Part shown: piece by piece, positions 16,127 to 25,591 of the stretch
Position numbering within the stretch: the first letter of the stretch is position 1
How the letters are laid out: the number at the start of each line of letters is the position of its first letter
From: Alicyclobacillus tolerans
Lineage (GTDB): Bacteria > Bacillota > Bacilli > Alicyclobacillales > Alicyclobacillaceae
Direction: 5' to 3'
Length of the DNA: 64,000 nucleotides
Assembly (NCBI RefSeq): GCF_001447355.1
Contig: NZ_JXBW01000003.1
Coordinates: 124,001 to 188,000, forward strand
Notes under the pieces: model-generated
What the model saw: only the letters and a program-made list of their open reading frames with translations
Database searches by the model: none
What the model was told of the DNA's origin: nothing
Position numbers and translations under genes: made by a program

Positions 16127-17716
16127 TTACAGTTCAATCGCACGCACCATGCGGATTCCATCATGGGAAGCAATCTCGTCGATCACGTTGTTTGGCACGC
16201 TCTTGTCCACAGTGAGCAGCATAACCGCCTCGCCGCCCGTTTCGCGACGTCCCACCTGCATACCGGCAATATTGATTTGTGCATCGCCGAGCAACGTCCC
16301 AATGCGCCCGATCATACCAGGCTTATCTTCATGCCGCGTATAGACCAAGATGCCCTCAATTGGCATGTCGATGGGATAGCCGTCAAGTTCGACAATGCGC
16401 GGCCCAGATTCGCTGTACAGGGTGCCAGAGACACGGTGGCTACCCGCGTCGGTGGCAAATGAAATGGAAATCTCATTCGTATACACGCGCCCGCGCGACT
16501 CACGTACCTCTTGCACGCGCAAGCCAGCATCCTCCGCGTAGCGCAAAGCGTTGACGTAGTTCACTTCACCGCTGTATTGGAAGCCGAAAAAGCCCTTAAG
16601 TACCGTGCGCGTCAAATATCCGCCATCTGGATCAGCCGCATCGCCTGCGTATGTGACTGTCATCTGCGACGGCGCTCCTTGTGCGAGTTGCGCGGCAAAC
16701 AAACCGAGTTGCTCCGCAAGAGCCAAATATGGCGCCAAGCGCTCTTTCTGTCGCGGGCTTAGACTCGGGAGATTGACCGCATGTTCGAAGGTGTCATCGC
16801 GAAGAACCTGGACAATTTCCTCCGCCACTTGAATAGCTACGTTTTCCTGTGCCTCAACGGTCGAGGCGCCAAGATGTGGCGTCAGGATTACATTCTCACA
16901 TTGACGCAACGGATGATCTAAAGCGAGCGGTTCACTCTCGAACACGTCAATGGCCGCACCTGCTACCTTGCCAAGCCGCAAAGCATCCGCTAACGCACGC
17001 TCATCGATGATGCCGCCCCGGGCACAGTTGATAATCCGCACCCCTTCTTTCATCATCGCTATCTTCCCTGCGTCGATCATGTGGTGCGTCTCTTTTGTTA
17101 GCGGTGTGTGGACTGTGATAAAATCGGCTGCTCGAATGGCCGAATCGAGATCCGATTTTTGTACACCGAGGCTCTGTGCCCGATCTTCGGTCAAAAACGG
17201 ATCGTACCCTAGCACCGTCATGCCAAAGACCTTGGCACGCTTTGCCACTTCCGTGCCAATGCGACCCATTCCAAGAATGGCGAGGGTCTTTCCGCGAAGT
17301 TCGACGCCCACCCACTTTTTTCGATTCCAGTTGCCCGCGAGCAAGTCCCGATTGGCCGCCGGAATGTGGCGTGCAAGGCTGATCATCATGGCGAAGGTGT
17401 GTTCGGCGGCGGCAATTGTGTTGCCGTCCGGCGCATTAATGACGAGAATGCCACGGCGCGTGGCAGCCTCGAGATCGATATTGTCGACACCGACACCAGC
17501 TCTGCCAATCACCTTCAACCGCTTCGCAGCAGCAATCACCTGCTCTGTGACAGTCGTCTGCGAGCGGACGACGAGTGCGTCCGCGTCTGCAATCGCAACA
17601 AGCAACTCAGATGGAGAAAGTCCCGTCTGGACATCGACAGTGGCATCAGGCAAGGTCGACAACACATCAATACCAGCGCTTGAAATGTCATCCGTTACAA
17701 GAATTTTCGTCGTCAT
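16127..17716 (-). CDS. serA: D-3-phosphoglycerate dehydrogenase SerA (long type)
   Basis: First enzyme of serine synthesis, oxidising 3-phosphoglycerate with NAD. The 529-residue long form has a substrate-binding domain, an NAD domain with GMGRIGTEVA, and catalytic residues around INCARGGIIDE and LTPHLGAST. An intervening ASB domain and a C-terminal ACT domain (VYTRHEDKPGMIGRIGTLL) suggest serine feedback. The ATG at 17716 has AAGGAG 8 bases upstream. An in-frame ATG at 17839 lies inside a riboswitch and is rejected. The gene is under ZTP-riboswitch control and heads serA-serC-HAD. Confidence 0.97.
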   Translation of the reverse strand: MTTKILVTDDISSAGIDVLSTLPDATVDVQTGLSPSELLVAIADADALVVRSQTTVTEQVIAAAKRLKVIGRAGVGVDNIDLEAATRRGILVINAPDGNTIAAAEHTFAMMISLARHIPAANRDLLAGNWNRKKWVGVELRGKTLAILGMGRIGTEVAKRAKVFGMTVLGYDPFLTEDRAQSLGVQKSDLDSAIRAADFITVHTPLTKETHHMIDAGKIAMMKEGVRIINCARGGIIDERALADALRLGKVAGAAIDVFESEPLALDHPLRQCENVILTPHLGASTVEAQENVAIQVAEEIVQVLRDDTFEHAVNLPSLSPRQKERLAPYLALAEQLGLFAAQLAQGAPSQMTVTYAGDAADPDGGYLTRTVLKGFFGFQYSGEVNYVNALRYAEDAGLRVQEVRESRGRVYTNEISISFATDAGSHRVSGTLYSESGPRIVELDGYPIDMPIEGILVYTRHEDKPGMIGRIGTLLGDAQINIAGMQVGRRETGGEAVMLLTVDKSVPNNVIDEIASHDGIRMVRAIEL

Positions 17717-17787
17717 TCGAATTCTCCTTACCACTCCGGCATGTACAGCAACGGCCGCTGAGACTTTTACGCAGAACGCGTCAAAGT

Positions 17788-17860
17788 GCCCAGGCGGCCG
17801 GCAACTGTATACATCGCACTCCCCTGTGGTCATTCCCACAATCCGCCAGTCATGCGACGT
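17788..17860 (-). promoter_or_regulatory. ZTP (pfl) riboswitch in the serA leader
   Basis: The conserved core of the pfl/ZTP-ZMP riboswitch is present on the minus strand. GACTGGCGG (17851-17843) is followed by a GTGG/CCAC hairpin, AGGGGAG, a variable linker, then GGCCGCCTGGGC ending at 17788. The P1 helix pairs ACGTCGCAT (17860-17852) with GTGCGATGT around 17819-17811. The pseudoknot pairs GGCGG with CCGCC. Downstream, GCGGCCG (17758-17752) can pair with CGGCCGC of the core, a plausible switch before the AAGGAG site. Known members sense the folate-stress signal ZTP and control purine and one-carbon genes. Confidence 0.92.
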
Positions 17861-18018
17861 CCGTGTCTATCTGTACTCTCAATGCAACGATGAATCAAGA
17901 ATAACACATGCGCTCACTTTCGCACAATACAGACTACTGTGGACCACTCGGATTCAACATGGGCAACGTGCATGAAAAAGTAGGCCGCGTCTTGGGCCTG
18001 CTTATAGCCATAAAGGGC

Positions 18019-19689
18019 TCAGTGTACTGGGTGCAGGTGCATGACCGTGATAGCGGCACCCTCGTAATTCCAGATTGATGGAGAGATATACGCGTTACTG
18101 GCCGATGGCCAATTCGTGTACTTGCTTGTGTTGTATTCATACCATGTCGCGCCATACATCAATGGAATGGTCGGCAATTGTTCGGCGACGATTTGCTCCA
18201 CCTTATAGATGTCCTGTTTCTGACGAGCCGCGTTGGTCGTCTGAGCGAAATCTTCCAAAGCCTGATTTACGCCCGGGTTGTTAAACTGCATCCAATCGGC
18301 GTCTCCATGCGGATCGTAATTTTCCTGGTACACATAGTATGGATTTGGACCACCATAGGCTGCATTGATGGCCAATTGGAATTGATGGGACGAGAGTTGC
18401 GTTTGGTAAGCACTGTCCGTGACCTCGTGGACGTTGACCTGGATACCGACCTGCTTTAACTGGTTTGCGATGAGCGCAGCATCCGTGTCTTCGTCCGACC
18501 ACCCGGATACAACAATCAGGGTAAAGCTGAGCGGTTTCCCACTCGGAGAGACAAAAATACCTTGAGCGTTCTTCTTATAGCCAGCCTTCTTCAACAAGGC
18601 GACAGCTCCGGCGGGATTATACGTAAACGATTTGTCCTGTGCCGGCAAGTTTGGATCTTGCCAAGAGCTCATGTTATAGGGAACGGCATCAGGTTCCGCC
18701 GGCTTGTCATAGCCATATTCGCCTTTGGTTGCAAGAACATTACGATTGATAGCCATACTCATGGCTTGCCGAACGACGGTCTGGCTTTAGAGAGGGTTTT
18801 TCAAATCAACGGACAAATTGAGGGTGACGCCAAGCGGGAACCAGTAATGGTTGTTCGGACTTTTTGCGGCGTAGGCCTGCTGGATACCGGGCATGAACAC
18901 GGCGGTCCAATCGATTTGGCCTTGAATCATAGCCAGGTTCGCACTTTCATTAGAGTTGAAAGACGGGAAATTGAGCTCTGGAACAGGTGGTTTACCTCGA
19001 TAGTAATTGGCGTTCGCCTTCAGCTTGTAATCTTGTGGAGAGAATGTGTCGAGAACATAGGGACCCGTGCCAATCGGTTTCGTGACGGTTACTTTTGTCG
19101 GATCGGTGATCTTGGACCAAATGTGTTCCGGCACAATGTACGTCCCTAAGACATACTCCAGACCAAACGGGATATTAGGGTGTTTAAATGTGAAGACCAC
19201 GGTATCTCTACCCTTCGCAGCAACACTTGCAAGCTGCGTCCACACGCCGTTGGTGTCTGCCGAAGAGTACTTCTTCAATAAGTCAAAGGTGAAAACTACA
19301 TCCTGTGACGTAAATGCCTGTCCATCTGTCCATTTCGCCTTCGGGTTGAGCGAGACGGTTAGGGTCTTATTGCCATTGCTCCATTTGTAGGAATCCCCCA
19401 GAACACTCCACATCTTCCCGGTCTGCGTATCATAGTAGAACAGCGTTTCATAGATGAATCCAAAGGTACCGTAGTCACTGGTGACCGCAAACGGATTAAA
19501 ATTGTCCGCAAACGTTCCAGATGGAGTTGGTACAATCGTCAATGGTTGCCCTTGGCTCACGGCTGTCGATGCAGCCTTCACCGGTGCCACCGAAGCTGCT
19601 GCCGACTGTTGTGACGAACAACCAGCAAGTGCGCTGATACACCCAAGTGCAAGAACTGCAGAAACGCCTTTCTTCCAGGTAACCGTCAT
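18019..19689 (-). pseudogene. Peptide ABC transporter substrate-binding lipoprotein, split by a nonsense codon
   Basis: An extracellular solute-binding protein family 5 (OppA/DppA-like) gene of 557 codons. The start ATG at 19689 follows GGGAGGG. A lipoprotein signal with lipobox LAGC (Cys24) is present, followed by the family segments KWTDGQAFTSQDVVFTF and GTGPYVL. An in-frame TAA at 18789-18787 interrupts it after LKNPL. The same frame continues without shift as SQTVVRQAMSMAINR to 18019, with all family features intact. One base change therefore explains the break. No permease or ATPase genes are adjacent. The 278-base leader (19690-19967) shows no element I could name. Confidence 0.85.
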
Positions 19690-19967
19690 CACAATCCCTC
19701 CCAAATCATTGAAACCAGTAGAACGGTCCGTCTCTCACGGCTATCCAACGATGAACGAGAAGCGGGAACTCAGCGGAAACTTTATGACAGGAAGCATTCA
19801 GCGGTACAGAAGGCGACCGTTCAACAGCTTGAAGGTGGCTCACCTCCTCAAAGAGCGCATCTCATGAACCAAACCTCATGTATACGCTTTCCTTTAACTA
19901 CAATGTGGATAGTCAAGTCGCATGCAGATCCCCCATGCTGTTTCACGCAACAGGAGACAACAGCTAT

Positions 19968-21203
19968 TTAGATAACCAAGTCGAGATGGCCATCATTGCC
20001 TGTCAAACGGAAGCGCGACACCTTGTCTTGACAAACGAGTTCATAGTCTCCGAGAAACCCTTCGACAAGTGCCGCTCCATTTCCGTCCGTCTTTATCACG
20101 CATTCTGTGTGCCAGTCCTTTGTAATCAAGCGCTTAAGCACGTCATAGGACGGTTTTGGACTATTATCCTTTCGGATCAATCCTGCTGGCGCTCCTAGCC
20201 AAGCCCCGTGGTCACTAAACGACCAAGACGTAATGGCTTGCACCTGCGGATGTTCAAATAAAATCGTATACATTTCTTCAACTTCTCGCGCCTGACGTTC
20301 CTCGTACTCGGGTGTCGACGGCCATTCCGCAATCTGATAATCATTCAGATCCTCAATTTCAGGCGGCATCAAATGGCCGGATGTCAATGTGTTCTCTGTG
20401 AAATGAATAGGAACCCCAAAGTGCGAAAACCGCTCCAAAACTTCTTCGAGCTTCTCTCGCCCCCAATAACCTTGGTGTTGATGTGACTGGATTCCAATCG
20501 CGTCAATCGGAACCCCTGCATGGAGGCACCCGTCAATCAAAATCTCGTAATTCGTCGTCGTATTAAAATCATTTAATAGTAATGTCGCGCCGGGATTAGA
20601 CGCCTTGGCCGCTGCAAAGACCTGTTTAATCAGTTCAATACGCCCAAGTTCCTTACAAATCCGGGTGATTCCATTGTCATACTTATCAAAGATCGGCATA
20701 ATCACAACTTCATTGATCACGTCCCACATGTCGATGACGCCTTGGAAATTCGACACCTCTCGCTCAATTCTGGAGAGTTGGGCACGCAAGATTTGCTCGT
20801 TACTCATGTCCAAAAGCCATGGTGCTGTAACCGTATGCCAACAAAGAGGATGTCCTTTGACAATCACGCCCTTTTGCTGTAGCCATTCGGCAGCCCGCTT
20901 TAACGCCTCTGTCTGCGGCTTACCTTGTTCAGGCTCAAAACGCCCCCAATAAAACGGTAACGTGGCAAAATTGAATACCTCTAAAAATCTACTGATTTCC
21001 TCTTCCAAAAACGTAAGCTTCTCTTGCGGAACGCTTTGATTGACAAAAGGAACAACATCAAATATCCCGGCACCAAACAAAAAACTGTGGTTGATCTGCC
21101 GAACCCGTACCTCTTGATCCGCGATAGCAACCCCAGATCCATCGACGAGTCGAATGACACGCTTTCCCATACGATGTGCAAGACGATCATTCACTTGCTT
21201 CAT
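19968..21203 (-). CDS. GH10 endo-1,4-beta-xylanase, predicted intracellular
   Basis: Glycoside hydrolase family 10 protein of 411 residues. The signatures are GHPLCWH (substrate His/Trp), WDVINEV (acid/base Glu) and HFTENTL (nucleophile Glu). The N-terminal VRVRQINHSFLFGAGI is a common GH10 lead-in. No signal peptide is seen, so it probably acts on imported xylo-oligosaccharides. I favour the ATG at 21203 (MKQVNDRL) with GGGGGA upstream. In-frame ATGs up to 21269 would run into a cre-like operator. It is monocistronic by context, with sugar-type operators upstream. Confidence 0.88.
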   Translation of the reverse strand: MKQVNDRLAHRMGKRVIRLVDGSGVAIADQEVRVRQINHSFLFGAGIFDVVPFVNQSVPQEKLTFLEEEISRFLEVFNFATLPFYWGRFEPEQGKPQTEALKRAAEWLQQKGVIVKGHPLCWHTVTAPWLLDMSNEQILRAQLSRIEREVSNFQGVIDMWDVINEVVIMPIFDKYDNGITRICKELGRIELIKQVFAAAKASNPGATLLLNDFNTTTNYEILIDGCLHAGVPIDAIGIQSHQHQGYWGREKLEEVLERFSHFGVPIHFTENTLTSGHLMPPEIEDLNDYQIAEWPSTPEYEERQAREVEEMYTILFEHPQVQAITSWSFSDHGAWLGAPAGLIRKDNSPKPSYDVLKRLITKDWHTECVIKTDGNGAALVEGFLGDYELVCQDKVSRFRLTGNDGHLDLVI

Positions 21204-21272
21204 GGAACCATGTCCCCCAATCCCTGCTCCCGCTTCAGGTACGCGGTTTCGTTCCATTCCCATTGGCAACCG

Positions 21273-21286
21273 TGTAACCGTTTACC
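21273..21286 (-). promoter_or_regulatory. cre-like / LacI-family operator upstream of the GH10 gene
   Basis: TGTAACCGTTTACC is a partial palindrome close to the CcpA cre consensus TGWAANCGNTNWCA, with a mismatch at the last base. It sits about 70 bases before the chosen GH10 start and downstream of a possible promoter (TTGAAT, 17 bases, CATAAG, near 21354-21326). A pathway-specific LacI-family repressor is an alternative binder. Confidence 0.55.
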
Positions 21287-21308
21287 CCCCCAACAAAATG
21301 CACATGTA

Positions 21309-21325
21309 TTTGTTCGTCGAACAAA
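21309..21325. promoter_or_regulatory. Perfect 17-bp palindrome upstream of the GH10 gene
   Basis: TTTGTTCGTCGAACAAA has two perfect 8-bp arms around one base and lies between the possible GH10 promoter and the cre-like site. The half-site TGTTCG recurs as an inverted pair with a wider gap at 21419-21440. The binder is unknown. The arms are in the wrong order for a LexA box. Confidence 0.45.
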
Positions 21326-21520
21326 CTTATGTTATGTCTATGATAAGTATTCAAACACGTCGACTCTATATGACCAATCGTAAAAAAATAGTCTTAATCA
21401 ATTGTTTATTGAACTGAACGAACAGGCTCCGTTTGTTCGCTCATTTAACCTCCCCACAGCACGAGCGATAACCCTCCCCACCCCGATGATGTCGGGTCAA
21501 TATAGGCGTTCATGAAAAGA

Positions 21521-21560
21521 ACATCAGCCATCCCCGGCAAGTGCCAAAGATGGCTGATGT
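21521..21560 (-). terminator. Terminator of lysC
   Basis: A perfect 12-bp stem (ACATCAGCCATC / GATGGCTGATGT) with a 16-base loop lies 27 bases after the lysC stop and is followed on the minus strand by TCTTTTC. The rest of the gap to the GH10 promoter (21330-21520) holds no gene I can support. Confidence 0.7.
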
Positions 21561-21587
21561 GGTCGCGAAACCGCTTTTGGTTTTGCC

Positions 21588-22826
21588 TTATACGTTGGTC
21601 AACGGCGTCACCATATCTGCTTCGATGAAGGTCTTGTGCAGCGCCTGTACTGCCTTTTCGACCAAATCTGCAGGGATGACACACGAAACCTTGATCTCCG
21701 ATGTGCTCACCATGTGAATCGGCACCTGTGCGTCGCGAAGCGCAACAAACATCTGCGCGGCCACGCCCGGATTGCTAATCATGCCCGCACCGACGATGGA
21801 CACTTTGGCAAGGGGTGCCTCGCGTTCAATTTTGCGAAACCGCAAGCTTGGCTGCAATGCCGAAACAACTTCTACGGCGCGACCGAGATCGGACTCATTC
21901 ACCGTAAAAGACACATCAACCGCGACTTCGTCGACGACGCTTTGGACGATCACGTCGACATTCACGCCATTTTCCGCCAAAGACGAGAAAATCGCCGCCA
22001 GTGCGTGCTCCTCAAGTGGCACCCCAACAACTGCCAACCTTGCAACATGCCGTTCAAACGCAATGCCGGTCACTACGCGCCGGCCTTCCATCCGATTCTC
22101 TGTCATTGCCACGACGTTCGTTCCGTCCCCTTCCGTGAAACTAGAGCGCACGACCAACTGCACCGCAAAATGTTTGGCGTTTTCTACCGCGCGTGGATGC
22201 AAAACCTGGGCACCAAGGTTGGCCAACTCCAGCATTTCATCATATGAAATGTCATCCAACTTCTTTGCATTGGGTACGACGCGCGGGTCCGTCGTGTAAA
22301 CGCCATCGACATCCGTATAAATTTCACAAACGTCCGCACCGAGTGCCGCAGCTAACGCCACTGCCGACGTATCCGATCCACCGCGGCCCAGCGTCGTCAC
22401 CTCACCGTCGGCGATTCCCTGAAATCCCGTCACAATAGGCACAGTTCCGTTCGCAATCAAGTTTTGCAAGACCCTTGTATCGATCTGCGAAACACGCGCG
22501 TTGCCATGAACCGGTTCTGTCGCAATCCCTGCTTGCCATCCTGTGAGCGACTTGGCCTGTATGCCCATCGTCAACAACCGCATGGCGACCAAGGCTGCCG
22601 ACACTTGCTCGCCTGTTGCAAGCAATTGATCCATTTCGCGCAGATCTGGGCTGTCGGCCAACTCGGCCGCCAAGTCGACCAATGCATCGGTGCTGTGCCC
22701 CATCGCCGACACCACGACGACCACAGCATGTCCCGCGCTCGCGGTAGACGCAATTCTATCCGCAACGGCGCGAATCCTCTCCGTGGATCCGACCGATGTG
22801 CCGCCATATTTCTGTACGACCAGCAC
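21588..22826 (-). CDS. lysC: Aspartokinase LysC
   Basis: Phosphorylates aspartate, the entry step to lysine, threonine, methionine and diaminopimelate. The 412-residue protein has the kinase motif KYGGTSVG at residues 6-13, the central LGRGGSDTSAVALAAAL, and two C-terminal ACT domains (VGVPLEEHALAAIFSSLAE; VSIVGAGMISNPGVAAQMF). The start is GTG at 22826 with GGGAGTGGAG upstream. The 126-base gap from argH may hold a promoter (TTTCAC, 18 bases, TATGAT). It is too short for a lysine riboswitch and none is seen. Confidence 0.95.
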   Translation of the reverse strand: MLVVQKYGGTSVGSTERIRAVADRIASTASAGHAVVVVVSAMGHSTDALVDLAAELADSPDLREMDQLLATGEQVSAALVAMRLLTMGIQAKSLTGWQAGIATEPVHGNARVSQIDTRVLQNLIANGTVPIVTGFQGIADGEVTTLGRGGSDTSAVALAAALGADVCEIYTDVDGVYTTDPRVVPNAKKLDDISYDEMLELANLGAQVLHPRAVENAKHFAVQLVVRSSFTEGDGTNVVAMTENRMEGRRVVTGIAFERHVARLAVVGVPLEEHALAAIFSSLAENGVNVDVIVQSVVDEVAVDVSFTVNESDLGRAVEVVSALQPSLRFRKIEREAPLAKVSIVGAGMISNPGVAAQMFVALRDAQVPIHMVSTSEIKVSCVIPADLVEKAVQALHKTFIEADMVTPLTNV

Positions 22827-22952
22827 GTTTCTCCACTCCCTGTTTCAAGCTACCCAACTATTTTATCTATCATACCGTACAACTGTGCATACGTGAAAGA
22901 TCGGCGGACGTGTCGAAAGATGGAACCTTTCGATCCGCCGCCGATTCTCCCA

Positions 22953-24329
22953 TCAAGACAAGCCGCACTGCTCTTTAACCAGTGCCAACTGTAGTCGTAC
23001 TGCTGAAGGAGCCGTGCCGCCGCGCGACGCTCTCGCCTCGATCACGGCGCGTTCTGGCAACACATCATACACATCTTCCCGGATCAGCGGACAACGCGCC
23101 TGCATGTCCGTAAGTGCCAACCCGGCCAAATTCGTCCCCTTGCCAATGGCGTCGCTCACCAGTTGCCCGACCACGGCATGCGCTTCGCGGAACGGCAAAC
23201 CGAGACGCACTAAATAGTCAGCGAGATCGGTCGCGTTGGAAAAATCAGAGGCAAACGCGCGAGCGAGTCGATCTCGCTTGATCCGCATCGTCTGAATCGA
23301 GCCGGCTAACAACTCCAATGCGGGGAGCACCGTGTCAACCGCGTCAAAGACGCCCTCTTTGTCCTCTTGCAAATCCTTATTATATGCCAGGGGCAAGCCT
23401 TTCAGAACCGTGAACAGCGCGATCAGGTGCCCGTACACGCGCCCCGTTTTACCACGCACCAACTCCGGAACATCCGGGTTTTTCTTTTGCGGCATAATGC
23501 TCGATCCGGTCGCGTAGGCGTCGGATAACTCAATCCAACCAAACTCTTCGCTTGACCACAATACGAGTTCTTCGCACAAGCGAGACAGATGCGTCATCAT
23601 GGTCGCACAGGCAAACAGGAGCCCGAGTAAATAATCGCGATCGGATACGGCGTCCAGAGAGTTTTCATAAAGGCGGGAGAAGCCAAGTTCCTCTGCGACT
23701 GCCTCTCGCGAAATGGGAAAGGTCGTTCCGGCCAGTGCAGCCGCTCCAAGTGGCATTTGATCGATCTCGTCGAGAACCCCACGCAATCGCCGTTCGTCGC
23801 GTAGAAGCATCCATACGTACGCCAGGAAATGATGTGCCAACAAGATGGGTTGCGCACGTTGCAAATGCGTGAAACCTGGCACGATGACGTCGAGATGCGC
23901 TTCCGCAGCCTCCACAAGCGCCTGCTGTAACTTGCGCACGCCGTCAATCAGCGCCTTGACCGCATCACGGGCCCACAAATGCATGTCCAGCGCAACCTGG
24001 TCGTTACGGCTACGCGCCGTGTGGAGCTTGCCTGCCACCTGGCCGATGCGCTCAGTGAGGATGCGCTCGACGTTCATATGCACATCCTCATCGTCGAGGC
24101 GGAACTCGATCTGTCCCGCCTCGTAATCCCGCAAAATGCCTTCCAGACCGTCTATGATACTCCGACTCTCCTCCGGCGTGATGATGCCGGAGGTGGCCAG
24201 CATGCGAGCGTGAGCGATCGATCCCCGGATGTCGTATGGCAATAGCCTGACATCAAACCCGATAGACGATGTATATTGCAGAACCAGTTGATTGGTATCT
24301 TCGCTGAAGCGACCGCCCCACAACTTCAT
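22953..24329 (-). CDS. argH: Argininosuccinate lyase ArgH
   Basis: Final enzyme of arginine synthesis, splitting argininosuccinate to arginine and fumarate. The 458 residues are normal for the fumarase/aspartase superfamily. The signature [16 protein letters not shown] carries the catalytic Ser loop, and [12 protein letters not shown] and the N-terminal LWGGRFSED are also diagnostic. The ATG overlaps the argG stop by four bases (ATGA) with GGTGGAG upstream. Third gene of argF-argG-argH. Confidence 0.97.
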   Translation of the reverse strand: MKLWGGRFSEDTNQLVLQYTSSIGFDVRLLPYDIRGSIAHARMLATSGIITPEESRSIIDGLEGILRDYEAGQIEFRLDDEDVHMNVERILTERIGQVAGKLHTARSRNDQVALDMHLWARDAVKALIDGVRKLQQALVEAAEAHLDVIVPGFTHLQRAQPILLAHHFLAYVWMLLRDERRLRGVLDEIDQMPLGAAALAGTTFPISREAVAEELGFSRLYENSLDAVSDRDYLLGLLFACATMMTHLSRLCEELVLWSSEEFGWIELSDAYATGSSIMPQKKNPDVPELVRGKTGRVYGHLIALFTVLKGLPLAYNKDLQEDKEGVFDAVDTVLPALELLAGSIQTMRIKRDRLARAFASDFSNATDLADYLVRLGLPFREAHAVVGQLVSDAIGKGTNLAGLALTDMQARCPLIREDVYDVLPERAVIEARASRGGTAPSAVRLQLALVKEQCGLS

Positions 24330-25591
24330 GCCGTCGTCTCCACCTCATCTTTACTGAGGACCGAAACGGAGCTATCGACAAGCTCGGCAGACGGGCCATT
24401 CGCCTGATGCAACGCTGCGTACACCGATGTCGGTAGGCCGAACAACGAAATGAAACCGACGGCGGCCATGTGGTCAAATTTGTCCCCAGTTTCATAGGTG
24501 GCGAGATCGTGCCGATAGAGTGAATATGGAGACTGTCTTCCCGTCGCCTGAGCCTGACCCTTGTACAATTTGACGCGCACGTCCCCTGTCACATGCTTTT
24601 GCGTCGCGTCGATAAAGGCATCGAAAGCCTGTTTGAGCGGCGAGAACCAAAGGCCGTTATAGATGAGCTTGCTGTACTCCAGTTCCAGCCCCATCTTATA
24701 CTGCAATACCTCACGTGTGAGTGTTAAATGCTCCAGCTCTTGGTGAGCCATGATGAGAACCCGTCCCGCAGGAGACTCGTAAACCTCGCGCGATTTGATG
24801 CCAACCAATCGATTTTCCACGTGATCGATCCGGCCAACGCCGTGCTTTCCACAGATTTGATTGAGTTGCTGGATGAGCTCGGCAAGCGGTAGCTGCTGGC
24901 CGTTAAGCGCGATTGGCACGCCTTCGGCAAACGAAATCACGATTTCCTCGGGTTCATTCGGTGCTTGCTCGGGTGCAACTGTCCACTCAAACGCCCCCTC
25001 TGGCGCAGCCTGCCATGGATCTTCGAGAACACCACACTCAATCGCGCGGCCCCACAGATTGGCATCAATGCTAAAGGGATTGTCGAGATTGACGGGAATC
25101 GGCACATTGTGTTGTGCAGCGTAACGAATTTCGTCGTCCCGCGTGAATCCCCATTCCCGCACAGGCGCCACGACCTTTAATTGCGGGTTGAGGGCGTTGA
25201 TGGATACTTCAAAGCGAACCTGGTCGTTGCCCTTTCCCGTACAACCGTGCGCGACGGCGACCGCTCCTTCGCGCACCGCCACCTCGACCAGCAGTTGTGC
25301 GATGAGAGGGCGTGACAACGCAGATGCAAGCGGATATTTGCCTTCGTAAAGGGCATTCGCCTTTAAGGCCGGCGCGATGAATTCCTTCGCAAATCGCTCT
25401 TTGGCGTCAATCCGATACGACTTCACCGCTCCTACTTGGATGGCTTTCGCCTGCGTCAAGTCTAAATCTTTGCCCTCGCCAACATCGACGCACATGGCGA
25501 TGACATCATAGCCATAGTGATCGCGAATCCATGGAATGGATACGGATGTATCGAGACCTCCGGAATATGCAAGTACGAGTGTTTCAGCCAT
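24326..25591 (-). CDS. argG: Argininosuccinate synthase ArgG
   Basis: ATP-dependent ligase joining citrulline and aspartate. The 421-residue protein opens with the PP-loop AYSGGLDTS (residues 9-17), followed by [20 protein letters not shown] and the C-terminal [14 protein letters not shown]. The start ATG overlaps the argF stop by one base (TAATG) with GGAGG 7 bases upstream. Length is slightly above the 400-410 typical of the family. Confidence 0.97.
   Translation of the reverse strand: MAETLVLAYSGGLDTSVSIPWIRDHYGYDVIAMCVDVGEGKDLDLTQAKAIQVGAVKSYRIDAKERFAKEFIAPALKANALYEGKYPLASALSRPLIAQLLVEVAVREGAVAVAHGCTGKGNDQVRFEVSINALNPQLKVVAPVREWGFTRDDEIRYAAQHNVPIPVNLDNPFSIDANLWGRAIECGVLEDPWQAAPEGAFEWTVAPEQAPNEPEEIVISFAEGVPIALNGQQLPLAELIQQLNQICGKHGVGRIDHVENRLVGIKSREVYESPAGRVLIMAHQELEHLTLTREVLQYKMGLELEYSKLIYNGLWFSPLKQAFDAFIDATQKHVTGDVRVKLYKGQAQATGRQSPYSLYRHDLATYETGDKFDHMAAVGFISLFGLPTSVYAALHQANGPSAELVDSSVSVLSKDEVETTA

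Noticed and set aside
17717-17839. N-terminal extension of SerA
   Set aside because: The extra codons are the ZTP riboswitch itself; the ATG at 17716 has a proper AAGGAG site.
16950-17975. 341-codon plus-strand open frame opposite serA
   Set aside because: Antisense shadow of serA codon structure; no ribosome binding site, low-complexity Ser/Arg/Ala content and overlap with the riboswitch.
19690-19967. T-box leader before the peptide-binding pseudogene
   Set aside because: No AGGGTGGNACCGCG antiterminator core found.
21309-21325. LexA/SOS box
   Set aside because: Arms are GTTCG...CGAAC, the reverse of the CGAAC-N4-GTTC order needed.
21690-22952. Lysine riboswitch before lysC
   Set aside because: Only 126 bases separate argH and lysC, too short for this class, and no conserved core was seen.
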